A DNA stretch of 64,000 bases from Pochonia chlamydosporia 170 (taxonomy: Eukaryota; Ascomycota; Sordariomycetes; Hypocreales; Clavicipitaceae): NCBI RefSeq assembly GCF_001653235.2, contig NC_035796.1, positions 186,001 to 250,000 of the forward strand. Reading direction: 5' to 3'. This document shows positions 44,002 through 55,882 of this stretch, in pieces. The notes under the pieces are model-generated. The model saw nothing but the letters and a program-made list of their open reading frames with translations, had not been told where the DNA came from and made no database searches. The number at the start of each line of letters is the position of its first letter. The first letter of the stretch is position 1. A program made the position numbers and the translations under genes.

Positions 44002-45315
44002 ATGCGCGAGTTCATGGACTATGTCCACAGCGCATTCTACGAGGCGACTGGCTGGAATCGCGATAACTCGTATGCGGCTCTCAACGCTACATCCGATGGT
44101 ACGCCTTCGCCACCTTCTTCAACACCCTCAGAAAGACTCGCATGCTAACACTCTCCTATAGCGCTGTTAGACTTTCAGACCCCCCGGGGTCTTCGACTGA
44201 CACTTTCCTCCCTCGCGAGCGCCAACTTTGCGACCTCATATCAACTCGGCTCCGTCGGTGTCGTAGACGGATCAATATCCTACCTCTTCTCATCGGTCCC
44301 CTTGCGCGTCCACATCACACCGCAATCAGAAAATGTATCCCTTCCAAGCTTGCTACGCTCATATCGACCGCTCACACCACTCTCCATCCGAGATAAAGAA
44401 TCCCTCCAGACACTACCCGACACCAGCAAACCCGAGTCATCCCTCTTCTACGGCCGACTATACCTCCCACAATCACAACTCGAAGCCCTCGTAGTCAGAA
44501 GGCTCTCCCCTGCCCTACAACTCCAACTCAGCGCCGTATCAGCGAAATACCTCCGAGACGGCGGCACAATCCTCGGCCTGGCACAATACGACGTTGGAAG
44601 GTATGCTTTCGAAGGACTAGCCTCCTCAGATGGCGGACTCCTCGGCCTAAGAGGCATCTACAACTTCGGAGGGGACGCGCACCCTTCTCCCACTGACGGC
44701 ACGAACCACGGTGAAAAGGAGCGCATATACGGACGTTTCAGCACCGGCGGCGAGATATACTACGGCACGTTGAATAAATCCGGAGGCATCAGCCTGGGAA
44801 CCCGCTTCGCCACTCTCCCCACGCACAATGGCACCCCGCTCTCAGCTACGTTGACGATGAATCCGCTCATGGGAAACATAGCGGCTAGTTATGCGGTCGT
44901 TGCCGGCAAACACTGCAGCTTAGCAACGCGCATGGAGTTCAATGTGTTTAGCTACGAGAGCGCATGGGCTGTAGGCATGGAGCTTTGGAGGAAGCCACTA
45001 CGGCGGCTGAGTGTCCAGGATAGACCCTGGGAGAAGTACGGGGAGAGAAGTTTCCAGGCAAAACTGGAATGGAGACTGGACGAACCACAGCCTACGCCGG
45101 CGCCAGAACCGGACAAGATATTGGCGGTCGAGAAGGGCAAGCGTGAGGAGTATGCTGGCGTTTTGAAGGCGAGGTTGGATCAGAATCTGAGGATTGGCAT
45201 TCTGTGGGAGGGCAGGGTGAAGAGCTTGCTGTTTAGTTTGGGCAGTGGTATTGATTTGAGAAAGTTGGATAAACCGTTTCGGACGCTGGGGCTGGAGATT
45301 CAATTTTCCTCATGA
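44002..45315 (+). CDS. mdm10: Mdm10, mitochondrial outer-membrane beta-barrel of ERMES
   Basis: Two exons, 44002-44098 and 44162-45315, give 416 residues. The N-terminus [20 protein letters not shown] and the following [14 protein letters not shown] region are the conserved Mdm10 start. Many alternating beta strands continue to the C-terminal [17 protein letters not shown], the beta-signal read by the SAM complex. Mdm10 joins Mdm12, Mdm34 and Mmm1 in the ER-mitochondria encounter structure and also works with SAM in assembling Tom40. The intron after codon 32 is typical. The gene is intact and single copy. The 3' UTR runs into a long gene-poor interval. Confidence 0.93.
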
Positions 45316-48300
45316 GGAGGTGTGGCTGGGGTCTATGAATGTATGAATACGTATTTGACTTGTATGATAGTTGGGGAGTGTGGTTGCCGGCTGTGTATAT
45401 GTGTGGTGTCGGTGATGCAGGAGCTCATGGTAAAATATTGTTGAGTTTACATGCGAGGGACCATGAGAAACTATAAGCATGATACTCTAAATCGTTAAAC
45501 CTTTGCGTTCGTGAATAAAAGCCACTTTCGTTATATGGTTTGCATGCCGACATTGAGAAAGCTGCAGTTGACGTGTGGTTGTATCGTGTTCATACGACAT
45601 GCAGAGTGTATGAATGAAGTCCGCTGTACAGAATTACGTGCGTATAACTTTGAACATGCCGGCATATATGTCGACGCCTTTATACCTGCAAAAGCTCTGA
45701 TTTGATCGGACGAATGTCTTGTTCAGAGTTTGGAGGTTTCTGTGTCTATTGACATTTCGGTAGCATCGAACTTCAGACGCGGAACACCTACCAATCACGG
45801 GTCACCGGCAAGATGTACTCGAGTATGCAACAAGAGTACTCCGCATACAGTACAACACTGAATGTATTCCTGGGGTGACAAAGCTCGCTTCAAGCCGCTG
45901 TCACGCCTGTCATATGCAGTGCGACACAATCATTTGGTCCTTGTGTTGCGGCCTCGACAAAGATGTGTTGCAGGCGGGAAGATTCTTGTTACATAATTGA
46001 ACTGTGGCTAGAAACAAGCTCGGATATATCGAGCAGTTCCATGCGACGGACAACTAGCCCGTGGACTAGTTGTGTTACCTGAATGGGGAAATTTTGAACA
46101 AAATAGTGTGAAAGCACCCTGGGCCGCAACGAGGTCAGCTTTACGGACCGTCGCCTTGCGCGGTTAGGTGGAAATCAAGGTCGGGCATTAGCTATTGGAC
46201 CAAGATCCAGACCTGTTATGGAGCGTACTCCGAGTGAATAGGCGGACGGTGTGACGGGATGGCCAGAAACCTTGGACTCGGGTGCGTATCATTGGGGGCT
46301 GATACAGCGGGCGCTGGTTAGCTTGAATCTCGCAGATAGTCGTCGCAGCGCAGGTTTTTCGCATGGAAACAGACATGCTGGACGGCCAATATGTTGCCAG
46401 GGTGGTGGTGGTGTTGAGCTGGAATGCCGGCTGATCGGGAGACCACACACCTATCGGTGGGAGTCAACTGCATGTCGACACTTTGGGCTGCCTGACGAAT
46501 GACTGTACATCATGTGGCAATATTATGACAGACTGGAAATTAGGGAAGATCAATCTGGCCCAAGTCTTCGGAACTAGAACCTGAGATGGCTGCAGTGTCA
46601 ACGTGTGTTGTATGCGGTCTCGGCTCATTCACACCATTGTCTAACACAGGGGCTTACTTGACAATCGCTCGCAACTTCCGCCGATGGACTCTTGCGGGAA
46701 GTTGATTCTTCATCAATACCCGCTTTTGAAGACAAAAGGTCTTTGTTCTGTTGTAGTTTACTGTTGAGTATCTGGTGGTTCATCGTGTCTCCAAGAAGAG
46801 TGGACTTGGCTGTGTCTCCCGGGCCGTACACCCGAACATCTGGAATCCTGGATGAGGAATCTCTTGGCCATCTGGCGAGACGTTCACATTGATGAACAAC
46901 CTTGACTAATTCTTACTTGAACTGGCGAGGTGCCGTGACATCACCAGCAGTCGGATCTCGAAAGTTCACTTTGTTGATGACAGACCAGTCCCTGGCCCGA
47001 GTCTGGGTCTAGACAGGATGGGCCGCGTCGTGCAGCACACGGAGGGGTGTGGGGTCCGGAGCCGAGAACCTTGATGGTGCGACCTTTCCGTTTTCGTACG
47101 GGAGGCGTCTCAAAAAGGTGTGGCGCGGCCAATCACTGGCTTTGCATTGGAGGATCGTGTGTGGCGCCTGACTAAAACATAAATCTTTGATATCAATGAA
47201 TGATAGCGAGGTCAGTGAGACAGCACAAAGATCAAGATGCGTGCAGAATCGCAGAGTGGTTATTATTAGCAGCTTATGAAACAATTGTGCACCAAATTGG
47301 TGCGGTGAGGTATCATTCATTCCTTTTCCTAGAGACACTGCATAAATTAGTCTGTACCATGAGCGCAGACTTGGTCGCAGTCGGCTGGAACGGGCGACGA
47401 GTCTCACATTGCGGACGGCACGACGGGCAGAGATGAAAAAGTACCAGGCCAATAACCCCCAACATGGGACAAGCAAGAAACAGCTCGGTCTAGGATGTGA
47501 TCACACTATGACTGAACAAAGGTGTGGTCCATCAGCGATTCACAAAAGATAAAAGGATGGCCAAAGGGGATTCGCAAGTGGGTTCTGAAGATTCCATACT
47601 AGCTGTCCATCAAGGTTCTCGCGACTTCTTGGCTAGCACATCCCACATCCCACACCAGTTTTCGCATACACCTACCTTGCCTTGGTTCTCTTCTGTCAGC
47701 CCGGATGCGGTCCAACGCATGCCAACAACATCTTTCTGACATCTCCTCAACGGCCATTGCAACAGTCGTCACCTTTTCCGACCCCGGCCCCCACGCGAGA
47801 TTGTCATATTAACTTCCCATACGTGCAGAGAGCGACAGGGTCTTTGCATTCTCCATTTGCTCATTGACTTGCGTGCTGCGCTTCTCGCCGTTGCATCAGT
47901 CGATCATTACCGGCCAGAAAGTTTTGTCACATTTTTCGGTACTCGTCATCGGTTCCTGTTGCCAGCCATAGAAACCTAAAGTTATATCTCGGCGAGTCAT
48001 TCCATTCAACTCGTTCGGCGCTGAGTTGTGCGTCAGCTCTTCGTTGAGACACCATCACATTCGCTGCAGTACGAAGCGTCCATACGACGCAACCTGCAGA
48101 GGCAAGCGAGCCAGGCTTTCCGCCTACGGGTAACAATTAACCTTAGACGCAAAGGATAAAAGATCCCCTGGCATGCTCTATTATCTCCTCAACACCATCT
48201 GACTCCCACTACGCAAGAAGCCTTGTTGGAAGACAATAGCACCGGCCCTAATTCCTTGCATCTTTGAGCGCTGTTTATCCATCACAAGAGGAAATTGTTG

Positions 48301-48806
48301 GCCAAGAAGACATTTCGGCAACATTCTGCCGACCTCTCCAATCAAAGTCTGCTTGATCTTGGTTAGAGCTGATACTCTAGCTGTTCCGCTGGCGCTATTT
48401 GTTGGACCTGTGTGGACCAAATCCTTGTTGAATACTGTCCATCAAGGTGTTGCTCATCTCTTTGGTAGGGCCTAGTATTACTCTTTGATTGAAAATTAGC
48501 GGACCTGACGCTAGTATTCGTTTGGTTTGACAGGTGGACAGCAACCAGACAAGTTATAAGACCTGTCAACTCAGCCTCTTTTGCCCGGAGAGTATTCCCA
48601 GAGCAGAACCAAACCTGAAAGCTTGCTGTCGTTGTTGTTACGCCGCGCTGAAGTAGAAGCGGGCGAATTCAAAGAAGAGACTTGACTGTCTTGAAAAGTG
48701 TGGTGTGGCCGAGAAGTAAAGACCGCGTCGTTTTGCGGCTACGATAGACGTGGAACATCAAACTTGGACCTATACCTTCGAGACACATCACCAACAGTCC
48801 ATCATC
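45316..48806. other. Gene-poor interval of 3.5 kb
   Basis: Many short frames on both strands but none with signal, domain or coding composition that I could support; the longest is 155 codons (minus, 47009-47476) and has no recognisable domain. No clear repeat or RNA gene was seen. The right end holds the ZIP gene promoter and leader. Confidence 0.35.
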
Positions 48807-49928
48807 ATGGCTGATGCGGAGCAGAGCAGCTGCGATGGCGAGGTCGTCGACCTCGGCATGCGCGGTCTTCGAATCGCATCCATCTTTATTATTCTCGTTG
48901 CCTCCCTTGTTGGAGCTCTCACACCAGTGCTCTTGGCGCGCCAGACCAAGATGCACGTTCCCAAATTTACATTCTTCATATGCAAATACGTCGGTACCGG
49001 AGTCATCATAGCCACAGCATGGATGCACCTTCTCGACCCGGCAATAGATCAGCTGGGAGACCCTTGCGTTCAGGATAGATGGCTGGGCGACTATCCCTGG
49101 GCTCTTTGCATCGCCCTGATGACCGTTATGGTCATGTTCTTCATTGAATTGATGGTGGCCCGGTTCGATGACGACGACGAGTCCGCCCATAGCCACGGCA
49201 CTCCTTCCGACTCTGGTTCGGACATCAACGAGGTGTTGGCAATCAAAAAATCACCAAAGCAGCAAAAGAACAAGAATGTTCAAGCGGAGCCCTGCCCTCA
49301 CGACATTGAGAGCCAAGGTGCTCTCCGCGGTCCCGATCCCACGACTATACCGGGACGGCCTGACGATATCAGCTACCCTCCTGGTGGCGAAGACCACCTT
49401 GCGCATCGCCATGATCATAAGGAGGGGGATTCACACACTTCTTTGCCTGGCCAGCTGACCGCCATCTTTATCCTCGAGTTTGGTGTTGTGTTCCACAGCG
49501 TCTTTATTGGACTTACGCTCGGTACCATCGGCACGGATAAGTTGAAAATTCTCCTGGTGGTTCTGGTTTTCCACCAAATGTTTGAGGGTCTAGGTTTGGG
49601 ATCCCGAATTGCTGTGGCCAGCTGGCCGAAAGGCAAGCAGTGGCTGCCATATGCTCTCGCTCTCGGCTTTGCCCTGTCAACGCCAGTTGGTATTGCAGCT
49701 GGCATTGGTGCCAAGCCTAGCAACGCGCCTACACAAAAGCTGGTCAACGGAATCTTTGATTCTATATCCGCCGGCATTCTAATGTACACGGGTCTGGTGG
49801 AGCTCTTGGCTCACGAATTCATGTTCAACCCTCACATGCGTCGAGCTCCGCTGAAGATTCAGTTGTTCGCCTTTGGATGTGTTGCGTTCGGTGTAGCTAT
49901 CATGGCCTTGCTGGCCAAGTGGGCTTAG
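48807..49928 (+). CDS. ZIP-family zinc (metal) transporter, Zrt1/Zrt2-like
   Basis: An intronless 373-residue protein from the ATG at 48807; the open frame starts earlier at 48750, but the family begins MADxE..C. Eight hydrophobic helices are visible. Between helices 3 and 4 is a hydrophilic loop with a His/Asp run (DHLAHRHDHKEGDSH) that binds metal. Helix 4 carries HSVFIGLTLG and helix 5 HQMFEGLGLG, the transport-site histidines and glutamates of the family. It imports Zn2+ (or similar ions) across the plasma membrane. Such genes are usually zinc-repressed through a Zap1-type regulator; a zinc-responsive element was not searched for rigorously. Gene intact. Confidence 0.9.
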   Translation: MADAEQSSCDGEVVDLGMRGLRIASIFIILVASLVGALTPVLLARQTKMHVPKFTFFICKYVGTGVIIATAWMHLLDPAIDQLGDPCVQDRWLGDYPWALCIALMTVMVMFFIELMVARFDDDDESAHSHGTPSDSGSDINEVLAIKKSPKQQKNKNVQAEPCPHDIESQGALRGPDPTTIPGRPDDISYPPGGEDHLAHRHDHKEGDSHTSLPGQLTAIFILEFGVVFHSVFIGLTLGTIGTDKLKILLVVLVFHQMFEGLGLGSRIAVASWPKGKQWLPYALALGFALSTPVGIAAGIGAKPSNAPTQKLVNGIFDSISAGILMYTGLVELLAHEFMFNPHMRRAPLKIQLFAFGCVAFGVAIMALLAKWA

Positions 49929-50659
49929 ATGTCGGGTTAAAAATGTTATGTTACGCATCGCCGTATCGGGGTATAAAACTGGTTAATGAGACGACGGCAT
50001 GATTGATATAAAATGAGTATTTCCAAGCTCAATCTGTACCTACGTTAAAGAGATACCTTTAGTAAATATCTATTTCTGCGAATTGAATATTTGCATTACT
50101 TGTTACACGGCTTTCCAATGCAATGTGAAGTATTTGAAGTGAAAGGAAAAGAGAAGTGAAGCAGTGTAACTGACATGGCGATAGGTTGTGTGTAGGTCAG
50201 GGATGGTGAACTATTGACATGCGCAAGTGACGGCGCAATGTATGCCGTCTAAATCTGTAGAACTGGGGCATCAATATTAATTTAAAGAACACCTTTCACT
50301 TCCAATGGTGATGAGTCATTTGGGCCACAATTGCCTCAGTATTTGCATTTTTGTCTCCGTGCATCGTGCACTTACAAATAATAGCGATTTTCAGTCGATT
50401 GTCGGCAAAAGACGTGGAAGGGAAATGGACCCACTTATACAGTGCGATCGTGCGAAGCGTATTTGACACGGTAGAGAAGTACTGTGCTTAGTCACCTCTC
50501 CCAAGTGCCCCCACTAGGGTCGCAAACCCTATCTCCCATCGAAAAAGTTCACCACCAAGAGTTGGACCACCAGGAACATTTGCAGACCACCTCACGCCTC
50601 GACAATCTCGCATCACGCAACACCCTCACAACCACCCGTCCACCCTCAACACCGTAAAA
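49929..50659. other. Spacer with eS19 promoter
   Basis: No gene supported. The right end, from about 50520, is the ribosomal-protein promoter and leader (CA- and pyrimidine-rich). Confidence 0.4.
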
Positions 50660-51582
50660 ATGACTGGCGGAATTACCGTGCGCGACGTTGATGTAGGTCC
50701 TCCCTGAACTGAATCCCATGCGGCACTGAGAGCAGAACGAGGCACATTGCTGCCATTGAACCACTTCTCAACCCTCAAGTGCATCGCGATGATATTTCAA
50801 TTATCCTCCACGACAGTCCCTCGCGACTTGTGAAACCCACAAACCCAAGACGAATAGACGACCTCGACGATCTCTACTACAAACAATGGGCGGCACCGGG
50901 CTGCCTTGCGCTGTCGCAAATTGAATTCTCGATGCTTCAGCGTGATGGCCTTTGAGATCAAATTTGCGCGCGGCTGACTGGTGGCTGCCTATTGGGACTA
51001 GTAGAAGAGGTTTATAGGAATATTGGGAATTGAGGAGCAGGCGCGAGGGAGTCGCAAGACTTCTGAAGACGGAATATGCTAATGGGTTTCTTTGTCTCCA
51101 GGCGCAAAAGTTCATCAACGCCTATGCTGCGTTCTTGAAGCGTCAGGGCAAGCTGCCCATTCCCGGTATGTACACCCCACCCCCCCAACACAACTGATTA
51201 TTTCATCTTCTAACAAACACCAGGTTGGGTCGATACCGTCAAGACCGGTCCCGCCAAGGAGCTTCCCCCCCAGAACATTGACTGGTTCTACGTCCGTGCC
51301 GCCTCCGTCGCCCGCCACGTCTACCTCCGCAAGACCGTTGGTGTCGGCCGTCTCCGCAAGGTCCACGGCACTGCCAAGAACCGCGGTGCCCGCCCCTCCA
51401 AGCACGTCGATGCCTCTGGCTCCGTCGACCGCAAGATCCTCCAGGCTCTTGAGAAGATTGGCGTCCTCGAGCAGGACGAGGAGAAGGGTGGCCGTCGCAT
51501 CACTCAGTCCGGCCAGCGTGATCTGGACCGTATTGCCCAGACCACCGCTGAGGCTGACGAGGAGGATGAGGATGACGAGTAA
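50660..51582 (+). CDS. rps19: 40S ribosomal protein eS19
   Basis: Three exons: 50660-50692, 51102-51165 and 51224-51582, giving 151 residues. The protein reads MTGGITVRDVD then AQKFINAYAAFLKRQGKLPIPGW, then the Pro/Arg-rich core (WFYVRAASVARHVYLRK, VGVGRLRKVHG) and an acidic tail EADEEDEDDE. The core is a full match for eS19, which sits in the small-subunit head and is needed for 18S rRNA maturation. Intron 1 is long (409 nt), as is common for the first intron of ribosomal-protein genes; no convincing snoRNA was found in it. The C-terminal EDEDDE tail is usual in fungi. Reading certain. Confidence 0.95.
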
Positions 51583-52373
51583 ACAAAAAGCAATTCATAT
51601 CCACACGGTAAAATGGTTTGAAAAATGACCATGGCATGAGGTGAAAAATTTGGAAGCTTCGTTCTGCACAAAGGGTATTTTTGTCTCTTTTTCCGGGAAT
51701 GAGTGGCATGGCATGGGCTTTGGGCGTCTTGGTCTTAGATTTACATGTATGAATGAGATTCCCCCGACTTTGGGTCATTCGGTTGATCAATTGGACCCGT
51801 CCAGAATAAGAGTCTACTGCAGTGCGATGTGTGCTTTTGTGACTGGTGTTTTGGTTAGTGCTGCGAAGCCAATTGTTGCTGCGAGAATGCAAGGCAGTTC
51901 TATCGCCGAGACCAACAGGTGGTGCAACACGTCGGTTGATGGCCCTCAACATCAAAAATCAGCTGTAAATGACACTCACAGCTGCATAAATGTATGATTA
52001 CTGACATACTCATCCGAACTTGAGGAAATGACCCTTTGCCAGCTGCGAAGATGACTCCCTCCGCCTATAAATTATCGCTCCTACAGTATTTGCACGGAAT
52101 CTTTTCTTCTTCTCACACATCACTCCTTGCAGCATTTATCTTTGCGGCTTCTCATCTCGATATTTTGCTTCGTTCGTCTCAGTCAACAGTGTACATCCTG
52201 ACTCAAATGATGTTCTGATTCTATGTCCAACATGCCAACAAACTGTCATCAAAGGAATCAAATTCTGTGCTTAAAATGAGTGCACCACTCTCATATGTCT
52301 AACTACAAGAGAAGTATCAAATCATTCACTCGAATAAGGTAAACTGTACAGACAAGATCAATCTTCACCACTA
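51583..52373. other. Spacer between eS19 and the deaminase-like gene
   Basis: The 3' region of eS19 and the promoter of the next gene. No gene, RNA or repeat supported. Confidence 0.4.
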
Positions 52374-53630
52374 GTGCCAAAGCCCTCAGCAAACAAACTC
52401 ACTTACACCACTCCTGCATCACCACGAAAGATGAACACCGCCGAACCCCAAAACACCAACACCTCCCCAACTCCCACACCACAATTCGACAAGAGATTCA
52501 CCTCCTCCGAAATCTTCTACTTCCACCACATCATCGACCCCGAAAACGCAACCCTCAAGTCCCAAGTCCTCGGGCCCAACCTCTCAAACACATTCTCCCA
52601 CAGCGAAGCAAGAACACGCCTCACACCCTACCGCATAGGCGATGCTCTCCGTCGCAAAACAACAGGCTTCCTCGCGCTCATCCGCCCCGGCACAAACTCA
52701 ACCCGCACGATCCTCGCGTGGGCAGAGAGCGGACACGGACACAACCCCCACGGAGACTCCCTCGAAGCGAAGTCCACCGTTTTGGGAAACAAAGTCTGGA
52801 CAGCTCGAGTAATAAAACTAGCCAAGAAGATGCGAATAAACATTGGCCATCCATACGACGGCCTAACCCGCGGCGGAAAAGTAGGTCTCTTCCGAGCGAG
52901 CCATGTGGAAGTGAAACTTGCCGTGCACGCAGTCTACGTACTGCTCAAGATATTCAATATACCTACTAAAAGAGTCACGAAACGGGAGCTGGAGAAACTA
53001 CGAGAGAAGAAGTGGCCCGATGGGTCGCGGCCCAAGTTTGAGATATACTTTTCCAAAAAGAACTGTCCAGGCTGCGCTAAGTACGTGCGTCTGTTGGAGG
53101 AGTTGACCGGGGCGGAAATCAAGTTATGCTGGAAAGATAGGCTAGTGAAGATTGAGTATGAGATGGGCAAGATGGGCGTGCCGCAGAATCGAGAGGGAGA
53201 GACGGGAGGAGCGAGAGGTGGTGAGGTGGTGGATCTGACGGATGAGGCGGAGGATGTGGTTGAGGTGACGCCCGAGCCGTTGGGGGCGTATATAAATGGT
53301 TTGGCGTATTGTGTTGGACAGATGGGCTGTGATGAGGGGAGGGTGAAGGGTGCGATTGTTGGTTTGGCGAGAATTGCGAGGAGACAGGCCGTGAGGGTTG
53401 AGGGACGAAGAGTTGAGAGGATGGGAAGACGAGTGATTGCAAGACCTACGACACCTGTTTCTGAGAAGACGTCCACTTGGTTGGCGACGCCGCCATCTAC
53501 AGATAGGAGGATACGAGGGAGACAGGCTTCACCTATGGGGGTTGCAGAAACAAGGGGGCTAGGCATGAGGGCGAGATCACCTCGGTGTTATTCATTCACT
53601 AGTGGTGATGTGATGCCAATGGGCAGATGA
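52374..53630 (+). CDS. Uncharacterised protein with a cytidine-deaminase-like zinc signature and SUMO-interaction-like motif
   Basis: An intronless 418-residue protein (Met20 is an alternative start). Residues 45-260 form a compact domain. HVEVKLAVHAV (His177, Glu179) opens a helix, and about 50 residues later NCPGCAKYV (Cys231, Cys234) opens another. This HxE...CxxC order is the zinc-binding signature of cytidine-deaminase-fold enzymes. The Cys-Pro-Gly-Cys arrangement differs from the usual PCxxC, so the substrate is open. Residues 284-294, EVVDLTDEAED, form a strong SUMO-interaction-like motif (hydrophobic VVDL followed by acids). The tail from about 330 is Arg-rich and low complexity. Fungal relatives of this kind are unannotated in my knowledge. 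Nucleic-acid or protein-linked action is inference. Confidence 0.6.
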   Translation: MPKPSANKLTYTTPASPRKMNTAEPQNTNTSPTPTPQFDKRFTSSEIFYFHHIIDPENATLKSQVLGPNLSNTFSHSEARTRLTPYRIGDALRRKTTGFLALIRPGTNSTRTILAWAESGHGHNPHGDSLEAKSTVLGNKVWTARVIKLAKKMRINIGHPYDGLTRGGKVGLFRASHVEVKLAVHAVYVLLKIFNIPTKRVTKRELEKLREKKWPDGSRPKFEIYFSKKNCPGCAKYVRLLEELTGAEIKLCWKDRLVKIEYEMGKMGVPQNREGETGGARGGEVVDLTDEAEDVVEVTPEPLGAYINGLAYCVGQMGCDEGRVKGAIVGLARIARRQAVRVEGRRVERMGRRVIARPTTPVSEKTSTWLATPPSTDRRIRGRQASPMGVAETRGLGMRARSPRCYSFTSGDVMPMGR

Positions 53631-53723
53631 GTTCACTGAATCGCTTAGCTACATGTGCTTCTAAATAGATACCAAAAATGCACCCCTCAACACCCGCTAT
53701 GATATGAATCCTCTTTGCAACAA

Positions 53724-55882
53724 CTAAATCCGCCCTGCCATTTCTCTGACGTCGTTTCTAAACCGCGCTCCCAACTCGTCCACCACAATCCTCACATCCG
53801 GCGCCTCCACACCACTGCCCATTGAATCCCGCTCCAACTTCTTTCCCCCTACTCCCGTCTTCCCCATCGTGGTGGTATGCTTGACAGCTTTGCCTCTTCT
53901 CACCGCACCTTTTTGCAGTGAAGGTGTAATGAGCGTCTCATCAAGCAGGGCCTGCCATCGGTCAAGATAAACGCCTGGTCCACCGGTCGTGCCGCCGGAG
54001 GAATCAGCTGCCGTGACGAGATATTGCAGTCGTGCGTGGGAGACTGAGTTGAGAGTGTCGAGGTAGTTGGCGTGGGAATCAATTGCCTCCAGGACTTTGG
54101 GCTGTGTATCCGGTTCAAGTGTGTTGTACATTTTGTTAAGGATAGAGGGCACGTCCGCTGTTGTTGAAGAAGATTTGCGAAACTTGACAATCATGTCGTT
54201 TGCCCATGTTCGTAGAGCCTCCCAAATATCGGGGCATTGACTGGCAACTGCGTGAATCCATTTATATAAAAGCCGACGGTGCTTCATGAGAAGGTCCACA
54301 AAGTCTTCCACACTAGGCAAGTTTTCTTCTGAAGAATCCCCCGTTTTCTTTGGCCGACTCGCTCGGATAAACTCCTCCACAAACGCCTGCAAGTCGTCAA
54401 AGTGTTCTCGTAGATCAACATTGGAATGCACAGTCCGAATGATGGGCTCATACGCTGCCACGACATCTTTTATCGCCTGTGTAAACATATCAGGAGGCTG
54501 ACGACAAATCGCCCCCGTGATACAATCTCTATCTCTGACGGACAAAAGCGCAGAGTAGTACTCCAGACATTGCTCATGCTGAGACTTTGCCAATTCCCCA
54601 TTCAAAGCAGGGTTCGTCGCATTAAAAATAGCCGTAATAATAGACTGGTCATTCTGCTCACTGGCTTGCCGAACTGTGTCGTGTTCTGATCTCGTTTCCT
54701 CAATGTACTCCTTGATTGTGCGAAGCATATCGTCACTCGGTCTGTCCTTGGCCTTTTCTATTCTTTCAGCGCTCTTTTTGAATTCGCTAGCATCCCAAGA
54801 TAGTACTAGAGAAATGATTCTCTGTAGGAGATTCATGCCATCGTCGGCGTTTTGCGTTAGTCCAAACCAGTTGGTGACGCTGGTGACGCTGAGCTTGGCA
54901 AGAAGGACGCGCATCATGCCGCTTATCATGGTTGCGGCGTTGCCTATTCGCAGGGTTTGTTTGATGACTTTGTAGGGGATGAGGGAGTGTACGTTTTCGA
55001 TGAGTTTGAGGAGATATTGGCCTTCTGGTGAGAGGATGAAGATGTGGTGGACTAATGTTGCGATGCTATGCGGGTGTTAGTATGTGTAAGATATGGATAT
55101 GGTGATAGGAATGGGAATAGAGGCACTAACTGTAAAATGTTGTGCTGAGCAGATGCTTCCACCGTTTTCGACAGCACCTCTAAATCATCTGAATGCACAA
55201 AATGATCAAACAGCTGATTAACCAAATCCCCATATACCAGTCCCTGGAGAACATTACCCCATGCGCGCTCCAAATCATCCGCGTTAGAATGGTCATATTT
55301 ATCGTCCTTGGTCGTGTCCGATTCTTGTTTATCCAAACCACCGAGCATGCCCCGGCCCAGCATCTCAATGATGGAACTCGTCCCCGTCGCCAAAGTCTTT
55401 CTAGTTCCCATGGCGCCTTTGTCATAACTCTCTGAGAGCTCTGCCTCTCCCAACCTCGCCATAATAGTTTGGACACGAATACTCCAAAAGGACCTAGGGA
55501 TGTTGCTCACGCCAGGCAGCGGCAGAACAATCTTAGTCAAGAGTAATTGCAAAATAGGCGACGTAGATAGAACATCTTTGCCGTCATCGTCGTCATCAGC
55601 GCTCTTGGCACTAACAGGACTTTGCGCTCTCGACGACGAAGCAAAGAATGATCTGGGCGTCCTTACCCGCGGCGTACCTGGAGCAGTGGCCAGCGGCGTT
55701 GTCGACACGACCGTCTTTTTCTTGAAAGGAAATCCATAGCTGGTGATTGCTTCGGCGGTCTTGAAGCTCGAGATTTCAGTGTACGTCTCGTAGTGAGTGA
55801 GAATATCGAAGAGAGCCCGCGTCTGAGAAGGTGAGAGTTTGGATTCGGTTGGAGCTGTTTCTGGTCCTTGATCCGACGTCAT
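53724..55882 (-). CDS. PX-associated domain (DUF3818-type) protein lacking a PX domain
   Basis: Two exons, 55882-55131 and 55065-53724, give 697 residues. The donor lies inside the CAC codon, so the frame is only kept by splicing. Residues 1 to about 60 (LSPSQTRALFDILTHYETYTEISSFK) match the N-terminal PX-associated domain. A Ser-rich and Asp-rich linker follows. The long helical remainder to about 560 (IATLVHHIFILSPEGQYLLKLIENV, GNAATMISGMMRVLLAKLSV) matches the DUF3818 region of fungal PX proteins. No phosphoinositide-binding PX block is seen, although related proteins carry one between or after these parts. It may have been lost, or this is the PX-less subgroup. Likely a membrane-trafficking factor; role unknown. 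Confidence 0.75.

Noticed and set aside
47009..47476. 155-codon minus-strand frame in the gene-poor interval
   Set aside because: Composition does not look coding and no family was recognised.
50693..51101. Possible box C/D snoRNA in the long eS19 intron
   Set aside because: Only near-matches to box C (GTGATGG) and scattered CTGA; distances and terminal stem do not fit.
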